Shown here piece by piece: positions 55,794 through 63,745 of a stretch of 64,000 bases of DNA. Below the pieces are notes generated by a model. It was not told the DNA's origin, searched no databases, and saw nothing but the letters and a program-made list of their open reading frames with translations. The DNA is from Amoebophrya sp. A120 (taxonomy: Eukaryota > Sar > Dinophyceae > Syndiniales > Amoebophryaceae), in the NCBI GenBank assembly GCA_905178155.1, contig CAJINV010000022.1, positions 193,207-257,206 of the forward strand, written 5' to 3'. Within the stretch, counting starts at the first letter, position 1, and each line of letters begins with the position of its first letter. The position numbers and the translations under genes were made by a program.

Positions 55794-56306
55794 TTTGCAT
55801 TCGCCCACCCGTCCTGCTCCCAGAACATGTCGCATGGGGGGGATAATCCTGTTGCCTCGTTCATCTGGTAGTTGTTTGACACTGGGGGCACCGGAGCATT
55901 CTGGGTTTGCGCCCAGCTTTCGTGGCCGCGCTCCGTGGCACCCACGACACGTGATTTCTTCGATGCAATATTAACGAGCGGCCCGTGTTGCAGACTGTTT
56001 GCGCGTGTGGGGCCGGCCAGGCAGCGTGGGATGTGGTCCGGCAGTGTGTGAAACCGTTGGGCGGCCGCGCCACAGGTCGCACCTGCTATCGGCCTCCTGG
56101 CCCGATGTTGTCGGGGTCAGTGGCCTTGCGACGGAGCACGAGTTGTGGCCCCAACACTGATTGATGAGGGTGCTTGTCGATCACGCGCGCAATTATCGCG
56201 ATTGTGCCGCACCAGCTGACGAGCGCGCATCCAGACTGTGCCGCCCAACCTTTTTCATTACCACGGAGAAACTAGGACACAACCTGTCCTGGGGCTGGGC
56301 TGTGTT
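55794..56306. other. GC-rich spacer before the mosaic region
   Basis: GC-rich sequence with no IE. It has no coding frame I trust and ends at the left tip of the composite IE-B. Confidence 0.4.
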
Positions 56307-56503
56307 TACGCATTGCAAAAGAAAAAATATCCGGGTCTGGAATTAGGGTGCGCAGCTGGAAGTTGCGGGACTCCACCGAGGTCTGTATTGCATGAAGGGG
56401 ATCAACATTGGCCCGCGGTTTTTTTGAAATCGTGTTGGAAGGCAGTTGTTGGTCCTCGCCATGCTCAATCGAAGACGAATGAACACGAAATAAGACCCGA
56501 ACA

Positions 56504-56552
56504 ACTTGCGATGCGCCGTTCATGATCATGCGGTAGTACTGAGGAGTAAGTA
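56504..56552 (+). repeat. Junction motif M, copy 1 (with 17-bp echo to 56570)
   Basis: The core CATGATCATGCGGTAGTACT plus GAGGAGTAAGTA is at 56521-56552. The 17 bp upstream also match copy 4, so 49 bp are shared. It separates the left half of an IE-B from the right part of an IE-I. Confidence 0.85.
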
Positions 56553-56570
56553 GGTACTGAGGAGTAAGTA

Positions 56571-56800
56571 AAAGAAGCGGATGCGGACAGTAATGCTGGG
56601 TGGCGCAGGAAAGCGCTGCATCTTCAGCATGACAGGAGGCAACTAGAAATGGGAAACAGCACGACAAATCGCCTGCAATGAAGGCCGCAGCTGCGTCTCA
56701 TGGCCTTCTAGCAATACAAGGCGACTTGTGTTGTACTCAAATACAGCATCACAAATTTCCTTTTCGATATGGGGAGGCGGGGTGATTTTTCTTTGCGATA
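56571..56800 (-). mobile_element. Truncated IE-I, reverse orientation
   Basis: It matches the reverse complement of the IE-I at 52496-52816 from CTTCTAGCAATACAAG through GATATGGGGAGGCGGGG to the tip CTTTGCGATA. The other arm is missing and is replaced by motif M. The flank after the tip is AAATC. Confidence 0.75.
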
Positions 56801-56844
56801 AAATCCTGATCGAGGGGCCTGGGCTGCAGCTCGAGCGGGCGGGT

Positions 56845-57112
56845 TATCAAATGCAAAAATGTCTGGGTCTGGAAGAATGCAACTTGTAATGCTGCGTTTT
56901 GATGTCTAAAAAATTTGTGTTGCATGAGCAGCAAAAGGATTCTAATTTTTGCTACGCGGAGAGGGCATTTGTAATGCGGAATATGCATCAAGAATCTCTC
57001 AAAAAACCTGTGATGCTACGACATGCATCACAGACATCATGATGGCTCATGCAAACCGTGCATGACAAGGCTCAGAATCTTCCAGACCCAGATGACACTT
57101 TTGCATTTGATA
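56845..57112 (+). mobile_element. Introner IE-B within the PDZ fragment
   Basis: The ends are TATCAAATGCAAAAATGTCT and GATGACACTTTTGCATTTGATA (the last 20: TGACACTTTTGCATTTGATA). TSD CGGGT/CCGGT. Confidence 0.85.
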
Positions 57113-57214
57113 CCGGTAGTAGTGCTGGCAGTGCTGGCACAACCACCTCCAACAGGACAGCAGTTGTACCCGAGTGGGCGAAGAAGAAAGGGGTATTGCC
57201 GGGTGACGCCATCG

Positions 57215-57372
57215 TATGAACTGCAAAAGTATCGTACTAAGTAGTAGTAATTGCAATACAAATTAGCTCAGCTTGTTGACAAATGGGAATTTGTCATGCT
57301 GTTTTATCTTGGGATGGAGATTTGTAATGCATGATTGCGATTACTACGAGTGCGATACTTTTGCACAGGATA
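57215..57372 (+). mobile_element. Introner IE-A within the PDZ fragment
   Basis: The ends are TATGAACTGCAAAAGTATCG and ATACTTTTGCACAGGATA. Perfect TSD CATCG. Removal makes LPGDAIVVCNDF, the PDZ core. Confidence 0.9.
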
Positions 57373-57550
57373 CATCGTGGTTTGCAACGATTTCCAATGT
57401 GGCGACAGCACCAGTGGGCTGGAAAAACTACAGCAGCTGTTCAACACAACAACTTCCGACCCCACCGGCGCGTACGTGATTCTCCGACGGGAGGCCGGCT
57501 TTCCGGACGCTGTTTTGAGAACGGAAGTAAACCTGGATCGCCCCTTGCCC

Positions 57551-57634
57551 TATGAACTGCAAAAGTATCGTACTAGTATAAATCACATGACAAATTTCCT
57601 CAGCATGAGAAATGAAATTTGTAATGCGGATTTA
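57551..57634 (+). mobile_element. IE-A left part, right arm lost
   Basis: It begins TATGAACTGCAAAAGTATCG and runs through GCGGATTTAAC, where unrelated sequence starts. No matching right tip follows. Confidence 0.8.
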
Positions 57635-57642
57635 ACTGCGGT

Positions 57643-57681
57643 GGCAGGATCCAGCGCCCCTAGGTCGGGGGCGCTCCTGCC
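57643..57681. repeat. Strong GC-rich hairpin
   Basis: GGCAGGA...AGCGCCCC pairs with GGGGGCGCT...CCTGCC around a short loop. It lies just after the point where the IE-A is broken. Confidence 0.75.
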
Positions 57682-57982
57682 TTAGCCGTATGGGACCCCG
57701 TGGGCAGAAGTATCCACTCGCGCGCCGCGCCCGTTCTAGTTAGGGTCCATCTTCGCTTTTTCTTCTCTTCACCAATTCGACAGGTCAAGCAAATCATTTC
57801 ACGCAGTTCGCTCCGGCTACAGTGATCTACCTAAACTTCTATTTTGATTTTACATTGCAAGGTGGTGATAAGTTGAGACACTATTCACCAGCTATTTACA
57901 AGCAGGAACATAGATAGTACGTTTAAACTACAGTTACTCGCTCGCCTAAAGTAGAAGCGAGCACCCGATTGATTTTACATTG

Positions 57983-58090
57983 CAACGTATAAATGCATTA
58001 CAAATTTCGATTTCCTCAGCATGAGAAATAGAATTTGTAATGCGGATTGTGGTTAAGAAGGAGATTTGTAATGCATGACTGGGATTGCCG
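57983..58090 (+). mobile_element. IE-A internal part, both tips lost
   Basis: It has the IE-A centre (CCTCAGCATGAGAAATAGAA and GAGATTTGTAATGCATGACT), but its right arm is cut by motif M. It is not the other half of the copy at 57551, since both contain the same central segment. Confidence 0.75.
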
Positions 58091-58092
58091 TT

Positions 58093-58124
58093 CATGATCA
58101 TGCGGTAGTACTGAGGAGTAAGTA
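58093..58124 (+). repeat. Junction motif M, copy 2
   Basis: CATGATCATGCGGTAGTACT plus GAGGAGTAAGTA, exact. It joins a broken IE-A to a GC-rich, purine-rich block. Confidence 0.9.
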
Positions 58125-58129
58125 TCTAG

Positions 58130-58945
58130 AACGGGCGTGCGCTCCGCGCCCGCCGGCCCGGCGACGAGGGGGTGCAAGGGGGAGCGAGGGAGAAAGAACC
58201 CCTAGGGGAAAGCCCACGGCCCAAATCCCACGGGGCATGCCCAAACTTTGCTAACACCACAGGCGGAAAGCAATGCCCACACACACACAGACATCAAGGC
58301 CGCAGGGCGCGGAGGGTGGCAGGGGCATAAAACGCAGCCACCTCCCAGGCCTCCACAAACAGGGCGGCCGGAAGGCGTTCGCAGAACCTTTGCGAAGGCC
58401 CGGAAGGCTAACCACAGGAAACAGAGGCGGGCCACAGGAAACAGGGCGAAAAGGGGGCACGAACGGCCAAAAGACCAGATGAAACGGGGCTGGCGCAAGG
58501 CAAGACAAAGAGCACAGACAGGAGGGGCACTGCTGGCGATATGCTTGCTCTAAAAGCCAGAAAGCCGACAACAAGAGCAAGTGGGCCAAGACTTGCTTCG
58601 ACCAAACGAAAGCCCTGAAAACGAAACTAATGCGCCGAAGCAGGGCACGGAGGCGAGGCGCAAACCAAAAAGCCCGGCAACCCAAAGGAAACGGGGCAAA
58701 AGTATGCAACGCCGTTGGGGCCGAAGAGGCCCCGCGGCGGCGAGCACGCGGGAGACGCAAGTCTGCAGAGTCACACGCGGAAGGGAAAGGCGAAAATTGG
58801 CGCCAAACCCCTCGCAACAGGGGGTGAATGACAAGGGGCGCCAAAATGCAGCACGACTTCGGCCCGGGGCAGCCAATCGGCAGCCGCCAGCCAGGCAACT
58901 AAGAGGGCTCGGCAAAGGAAGGCCGCAGCCCCAAGGCCCCTGACC
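58130..58945. other. GC-rich, purine-skewed block
   Basis: From about 58200 the + strand is rich in A and G (for example GGCGAAAAGGGGGCACGAAC). Open frames exist on both strands but their composition follows the base skew. I could not match it to rRNA or a protein family. Confidence 0.5.
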
Positions 58946-59032
58946 GAGGCCCCTTGACAGGCGGCCCAGGCGAGCTTTTGCTGGTCTATTCCCTTCGGGG
59001 TTTCTCGCTCCGGCTGCGTTGGCGGGTTTTCT

Positions 59033-59222
59033 CACTAGTGTTTCCGCTTTCCCCAAAATCGGGTTTTTTGTCACTAGTGTCTCCACTAGTGGGCGCCTTC
59101 ACTAGTGGCGCCTGTCACTAGTACCGGTCGCGGCTTTTTGTGACGCTAAAAACACTAGCAGGATTTCTACTAGTAGCCGTTTTTCTACTAGCACAATTCT
59201 ACTAGCAGCATTTCCACTAGCA
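59033..59222. repeat. Cluster of ten ACTAG(T/C) boxes
   Basis: Ten copies of (C/T)ACTAG(T/C) in 190 bp, spaced about 10-35 bp, mostly after T/C-rich runs. Six end in ACTAGT, a palindrome, and four in ACTAGC. Confidence 0.8.
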
Positions 59223-59279
59223 CCTCGCACCCCCGCGTCCGCCAAAATTTTTTGAATAGTATTATAGATAATTGTTGCT

Positions 59280-59307
59280 ATCATGCGGTAGTACTGAGGA
59301 GTAAGTA
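59280..59307 (+). repeat. Junction motif M, copy 3 (28 bp)
   Basis: ATCATGCGGTAGTACTGAGG plus AGTAAGTA, followed by GTTGCT as in copy 4. The first four bases of the core are missing. Confidence 0.85.
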
Positions 59308-59404
59308 GTTGCTGGCTTTGTATGCGTGTCCGTGTCTGCCGCATGTTGCAACTGCGGCAAGCTAGCTACTGCGTTTCAAGCGCGCTGACCTAGCTCGCTG
59401 AAGG

Positions 59405-60212
59405 TAGTCCCGAAATATCCCAGAACGGCGCTGCCGTTATACAGGCCAAAGCCGCGGCTCCAGAAGGTCCTTGGCTGGGAGGCTGTCTACTGACACTAGA
59501 GCAACCAGATTTCCGTCCGCGGAGGATCGGAATACTGCGGCTGGTCTTGCTGGGTTGCCCCTCAGCATCTCGGGCACATCTTACTCCTTGACGAAAGACC
59601 TTCAGCAAAGGACCTCCACAACCCGTGAAAAAAAGGCAAATTTTTGAGCAAATTAACCGACGACCTGGTGACAAATCTCGAAAATCGTGCATTTTGCACG
59701 GTATGGTGGACTCTGGGAGCCCAAAATCGGAACTGGTGACAAATGCCAGAAATTTTGCATTTTGCGCGGTATGGTGGACGATTGCGCACTGATCAAAAAT
59801 TCTTGCAGCTGCAAGAATTTTTGGTCCGTGCGCAATCGTCCACCATACCTTGCAAAATGCAAGAATTTGCTGATTTGTCACCAGTAACAAATCTGGCTCG
59901 GAAACGTCCACCATACCGTGCAAAATGTAAAATTTCTGGGATTTGTCACCAGGTGGTCGTTAAATTTGCTTAAAATTTTGCTGTTTTTTTCTGGGTTCTG
60001 GAGGTCCTTTGCCGGAGGCCTTTAGTCAAGGAGTGCCAAGGGCCCGACATTCCCAGGAGCAACCCAACATCGCAAGCCGCACCATGCAGAGAGCCCCCCC
60101 AGCAAGGATCGAGCCCCTATGCGCCAGCAGCCAGCCTCCTCGCAACGGACCTTCTGGAGCCGCGTCTTCGGTCTGTACGACGGCAAAGCCATTCCGGGGC
60201 GCTTCTGGATTG
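59405..60212. repeat. 0.8-kb imperfect palindrome with no spacer
   Basis: The centre lies between 59808 and 59809 (AAAATTCTTGCAG|CTGCAAGAATTTT). The outer block CGCGGCTCCAGAAGGTCC at 59453-59470 is the exact reverse complement of 60147-60164, and both pairs give the same midpoint. Intermediate blocks (GGTATGGTGGAC/GTCCACCATACC, ACCTGGTGACAAAT/ATTTGTCACCAGGT) also pair. Arms of about 400 bp are diverged outside the core. Confidence 0.85.
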
Positions 60213-60376
60213 CGTTCAACTACACGGGCCACCATGCTCGAAGTGTAATGCCTCGCGGGCCACATTTGCAACAACTGATCAATATGGGCATGTGTGGGAT
60301 ATCAGGAAAAAATCAAATTTTTTGGGTCGGAAAATGAATATGCCAAAACGGTGACGGTGACAAATTTTCCCTGAAT

Positions 60377-60425
60377 ACTTGCGATGCGCCGTTCATGATC
60401 ATGCGGTAGTACTGAAGAGTAAGTA
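60377..60425 (+). repeat. Junction motif M, copy 4
   Basis: Core CATGATCATGCGGTAGTACT plus GAAGAGTAAGTA (one difference). Upstream it matches copy 1 and downstream (GTTGCT) it matches copy 3, so it may be the unbroken arrangement. Confidence 0.85.
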
Positions 60426-60549
60426 GTTGCTTTGTTATGCAAGGCTCAGTGTGACATTGACTTTTTTCAGACCCGGACGACTTTGCAATGCATAGCGTTA
60501 TTTATTCTGTGGCACTTATTTCGCGAACCAAACTGCTTCCTTTCGGTCG

Positions 60550-60804
60550 ATGGAAGATTTTCACCCACCTGACGCAGCCATACAGTGCTGCATTTGTCAC
60601 GGAGATTTTCCGATTACTGAAGATGGACATCCATTGTGTGTAGGTGGAGACCACAGGGTGAATAAGGAGATCTGCAAGCACTGCTACGACACCTTCCTCG
60701 CGAGGAGCAGCTCCGGCCCACCTCCGTGTCCTCTATGCCGTCATATGACTTCGTGTGTTGCGCGGGTCTGGTTCTGCTGGAAAAGGGCAAAGTATATTAC
60801 GTAA
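60550..60804 (+). CDS. RING-type zinc-finger protein
   Basis: 84 aa from ATG 60550. The zinc ligands read CCICHGDF, then LCVGGDHRVNKEICKHCYDT, then PPCPLCRH, giving C-x2-C, C/H and C-x2-C pairs and a final C-P-x-C typical of RING fingers. Such domains usually act as E3 ubiquitin ligases by binding an E2. The frame stops at a TAA that overlaps a strong donor-like GTAAGT (60801). The real gene may therefore splice onward, perhaps to the helix-turn-helix exons from 61232; alternative donors at 60755 or 60767 would give the right phase for that. It begins 56 bp after the composite element's right tip. Confidence 0.7.
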   Translation: MEDFHPPDAAIQCCICHGDFPITEDGHPLCVGGDHRVNKEICKHCYDTFLARSSSGPPPCPLCRHMTSCVARVWFCWKRAKYIT

Positions 60805-61231
60805 GTACTATTCTACACGGCTTCTTGTTCATGTTGCTCGTCTTGGTGTTCTTGTCATGCTCTAGTACTAGCACGACGCCGACGTCGCCCACGCGGCCAG
60901 AGACTTCTACTGTGGAGGAGCGCCACAGCGCGACGCCCACGACCATTCTTTATTGCATGATAGTTGTCGTGCAGCCGAAAAGTAGAGTCATGATGTACAA
61001 ATTATTGTATGGTCGTATGAATATTATAAAAGCCAGCTTTATTTTTGATATGAGTCTCATGCGACCACGACACGGCGCTTGTACAAACACTGCTCAGCTA
61101 CAGCTAGGAGCTGTGCATCGATTAACATCCTGTGGCGTCTTTTGCCGTGCGGAAAAAACTTACGGTGCTCGGCTGCACATCGAAGTGAAAGCGTCGTGAT
61201 TTATTGCTAGGACACAGCTTGTTCCTTCCAG
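60805..61231. other. Intron or spacer between RING and helix-turn-helix exons
   Basis: It ends in a good acceptor-like CTTGTTCCTTCCAG. An overlapping frame has a hydrophobic run (GFLFMLLVLVFLSC) followed by Thr/Pro-rich sequence, which could be an alternative coding end. Confidence 0.4.
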
Positions 61232-63063
61232 TGGAAAACCCACGTGAGTGCTTGCGCTCGATATTCCGGACTGACAGACCGGTCGTTAGCCCCGTTTACT
61301 ACAACCGCGCGATAGAAATTGCGGGGGTGCGAGTCCTATCAAATGCAAATATGTTGTCTCTGCAGGTCGGGAGGACGAAGATTAATGCAGTGATTCTTGT
61401 AGTTTTTCGCAGACTTTAGATTATTTGGAGGAAGGTATGGAATTTTTATGCATATCTCAGATCATGTTCACGAGCACTACATGAACATGATCATGAGTAC
61501 GCAATAAAGCTTTACCTGCTCATCCTCATGACGAGCCCGCTCCCGCATAATGCGAAGTGGTTTCTTGTATATTTTTCGGGAAACAAAGAGCGAGCATCTT
61601 TTGCTGACTAAGCAAGTACTACACAGCAGATTATTTATCTTGCCTCTTATTCCAGAGTGAAAACACGACCAGCAACACAAGTTGTTTGCGTCCTTGTCCT
61701 CGGCCCGCTGGACATAATATTTGCAATGCAAGCGTCCTCTTCAAGATGCGCTACGCGGCGCACAAAGCATGGCTAGCTCTACTAGATCCTGCTGGCCCAG
61801 ATGGTGGAGGTGATGTGCCTGTTTTATCAGGCGCGATCCGTGGGTATGCAAACAAGTACGGTACGAATTACAAAACGATATGGAATCGCATCAGACCCCA
61901 AGAACGCGGAACAGAAGAATCTATTGGCGCATACGAAAAACGTGTTTTTACATACGAAAAGCGTGTTTTTACACCAAAGCCGACGCGTGTGGAGGACCGC
62001 GGTCAGCAACTACACGCCTACGAGCGTGCTCTTGACGTTTTGGCCTTACTCTTTGGACCGGAAACGTCGGACCACCATCGCTTTTCGTTGAGCTCAATTA
62101 CTAAGCCTAACGGTGCCTTCGCGTCTCATCACCCGTACACAGAAGAAGGTATTGAGAGTGCCGTGCAAAGCTACTATTGTAATAAGGGAAATCGTGACGA
62201 AGACGACGATCTCGAGCAAGCGGAAGAAGCGTTAAAATATTTTTATGAGGTAAAGAAGCTGGCGGAAAAGGAGCTCGAGCAAAACCATGCTGAGTTGAGG
62301 GACAAAATCCTGGATGCTATTGTTGAATGGCAGTGGGTATGGATTTCAAATATCGATCTGGGTCTGAGAGACGGATGCAATTTGTGATCATGGTCCTGCG
62401 ACATCTCTGTATAAATCTGTTTCTGGAATCTGGTTCATTTGCATCCGTGCTAATATAAATAAAGAAACGCTGCCCACTTGATTTTTCTACGTAGCAGATA
62501 GCGAGTCTATCGATCTTCATCATGCGGGGTGGGAGAGGACATAATAATTGGGAAACCTTTCCAACACTTCCCTGTGAAGCTTCCCGTGCATTGATTCATC
62601 TAAGCCACCAATCGCCATATCCCGCTCCAGAAGATGCATGGCAAACTCATCCAGCCCCCATCCGGGAGACCCAGAACGCATATTTGCAATCCATAGTGGG
62701 CGACCCACACAAAGTTTTGCCGAACCGATGCACGAGTGCAAGGGTATCATGAGGAAAAGCCTCTCTCTATCGCAGGTAAAAGCGCTAACGTCAACGGAAT
62801 TTGTGACGCGGTAATGCATCAGAAATCAAGCCACTCGCCAAAATAAGTATTTGCATTGCGTCGCATGCACCACGGAGCGAGGTAATTGTAATGTACCACT
62901 GCAATCTGTGAAAGGCGTTGACGTTACCGCTTTTTTGCTTGATCCACCCCTCCATCCTAAATTTAATGTGTTTATTACGCACGAAAAGGGCAGTAGTTTT
63001 GTCATCAGTCTCTGTAGATACAATTCGGGTTCTTGGTGGGCGGCGCGACAGAAAAAGCCTTGA
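61232..63063 (+). CDS. Protein with helix-turn-helix (psq-like) segment, 4 exons seen
   Basis: Exons 61232-61336, 61738-62337, 62701-62765 and 62950-63063 join in frame across three IEs and end at TGA 63061. The 5' end is unknown: no good ATG, but an acceptor-like site at 61231, so an upstream exon is likely. LSGAIRGYANKYGTNYKTIW near the start resembles a pipsqueak-type helix-turn-helix (A-x2-Y-x-V/T-x2-xT-x-W). A charged, helical part follows (EQAEEALKYFYEVKKLAEKE). DNA binding is inference. A 7-residue duplication (YEKRVFT twice) lies at 61932-61973. Confidence 0.55.
61337..61732 (+). mobile_element. Introner IE-B, long and decayed
   Basis: The left end is TATCAAATGCAAATATGTTG. The right end ACATAATATTTGCAATGCAA plus G has lost the ATA tip. 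TSD AGTCC/CGTCC. Removal of 401 nt joins AIEIAGVRV to LFKMRYAAHKAW. Confidence 0.78.
61932..61973 (+). repeat. In-frame 21-bp tandem duplication
   Basis: TACGAAAAACGTGTTTTTAC plus A, twice, with one substitution. It encodes YEKRVFT twice. Confidence 0.9.
62338..62695 (+). mobile_element. Introner IE-B
   Basis: The ends are TATGGATTTCAAATATCGAT and CGCATATTTGCAATCCATA. Perfect TSD GTGGG. Removal joins VEWQW to ATHTKFCRTD. Confidence 0.87.
62766..62944 (+). mobile_element. Introner IE-H, decayed right tip
   Basis: The left end is TATCGCAGGTAAAAGCGCTA, with inner arms AACGTCAACGG/GCGTTGACGTT. The right end GCTTTTTTGCTTGATC lacks the final ATA. TSD CTCTC/CACCC is weak. Removal keeps the frame (HEEKPL to LHPKFNVFITH). 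Confidence 0.75.
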
Positions 63064-63549
63064 AAGCAACTTGGTAAGCGAGGCCAACAAGAGCGCGCTT
63101 TATAATTGGACAGGGTATCATGATCAGGTGTAATGCTGCATCTTTATTCATCTTCTAGCCTAGTAATATAGTAAAAGGTCTACGACGACCTATCATAGTG
63201 AACGCCCGGAAGTGCTAGGCTTCCGGAATAGGCGAAACAAGTCAAGAAAGACGCGCTTTCGGTCTTTTCTTTCAAGGCAAGGGCAGCTGTTTGCGTAGAG
63301 TACAGTGTAGATCGAGAATCTTCACATCCCCTTTTGGGTACGGAGAGGGACGCCTTTCCACCCCCCAAATATGAGATCCTCCGATGTGAAATTTCAAAAA
63401 AAAACAGAAAAAAGGCTAGGGGCTTCATCTCGTAACTTATATATTTATTTCAACATACCGTCTCCTCGATTTAGATTTACATTTAATTATTTATGCATCG
63501 AAACTAGGTAATTTTTTTTTGATTTGCTTGGAATTTCATCATATCTGAG
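63064..63549. other. Intergenic or intronic, no gene seen
   Basis: AT-rich spacer; nothing recognisable apart from a possible splice acceptor (TATCTGAG) at its right edge. Confidence 0.4.
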
Positions 63550-63745
63550 GACGTCATAGCGATAGCGGCTTCACGCCCTCCCAGTGCCTGCGGGAGACGC
63601 GCGTGTCTGCGCCTCCTTACCGACGTCTCCCCGAAAAAGGGGCACTTCCCCCCGCCAGTGTGCCAGATGGTGCGACCTTGTCCGGCGAGGAGTGGAAGAA
63701 GTGGCAAAAAGAAGCGCGGGAGGCGTTCAGCTCCAAGCCCCTTCC
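63550..63745 (+). CDS. Partial exon of an unknown gene, cut by an IE and the window edge
   Basis: An open frame from after a TGA at 63546 reads ...APPYRRLPEKGALPPASVPD, then GATLSGEEWKKWQKEAREAF, then SSKPLP, and stops being coding-like at the IE-C tip. No ATG is present, so it is an internal exon. Too short to name. Confidence 0.45.

Larger units (their letters stand above)
56806..57550 (+). pseudogene. PDZ-domain gene fragment caught between truncated IEs
   Basis: Three exon pieces (56806-56844, 57118-57214, 57378-57550) join in one frame across two IEs to give 103 codons: LIEGPGLQLERAG, then TAVVPEWAKKKGVLPGDAIV, VCNDFQCGDSTSGLEKLQQL and AYVILRREAGFPDA. The order GPGLQL...GVLPGDAIVxxNxF...L...V-x-R matches a PDZ domain. 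There is no start or stop. Both outer neighbours are truncated IEs, so this looks like a shard cut from a larger gene. It could instead be an internal part of the gene at 54543. Confidence 0.6.
57718..58150. repeat. Short inverted repeat flanking a 0.4-kb block
   Basis: GCGCCGCGCCCGTTCTAG at the left matches, reversed, CTAGAACGGGCGTGCGCTCC at the right. The block between contains a truncated IE-A and motif M. Confidence 0.5.
56307..60494 (+). mobile_element. Composite 4.2-kb region bounded by matching IE-B ends
   Basis: The left tip TACGCATTGCAAAAGAAAAA continues to CCGGGTCTGG. The right tip is CAGACCCGGACGACTTTGCA then ATGCATA. TSD GTGTT/GCGTT has one mismatch. Both arms carry CCGGG where other IE-B copies have CTGGG, a matched change that suggests the two tips belong to one copy. 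The interior is a mosaic of truncated IEs, a PDZ gene shard, a purine-rich block, an ACTAG cluster and a large palindrome, with a 32-bp motif at the joints. Confidence 0.6.

Noticed and set aside
59390-60248. Open frames in the palindrome arms as a transposase or other gene
   Set aside because: The two arms encode similar short peptides because they are inverted copies. The frames are broken and no catalytic motif is visible.
61232-61336. RING protein and helix-turn-helix protein as one certain gene
   Set aside because: The strong GTAAGT donor at 60801 gives the wrong phase. Other donors would fit, but nothing in the sequence decides it.
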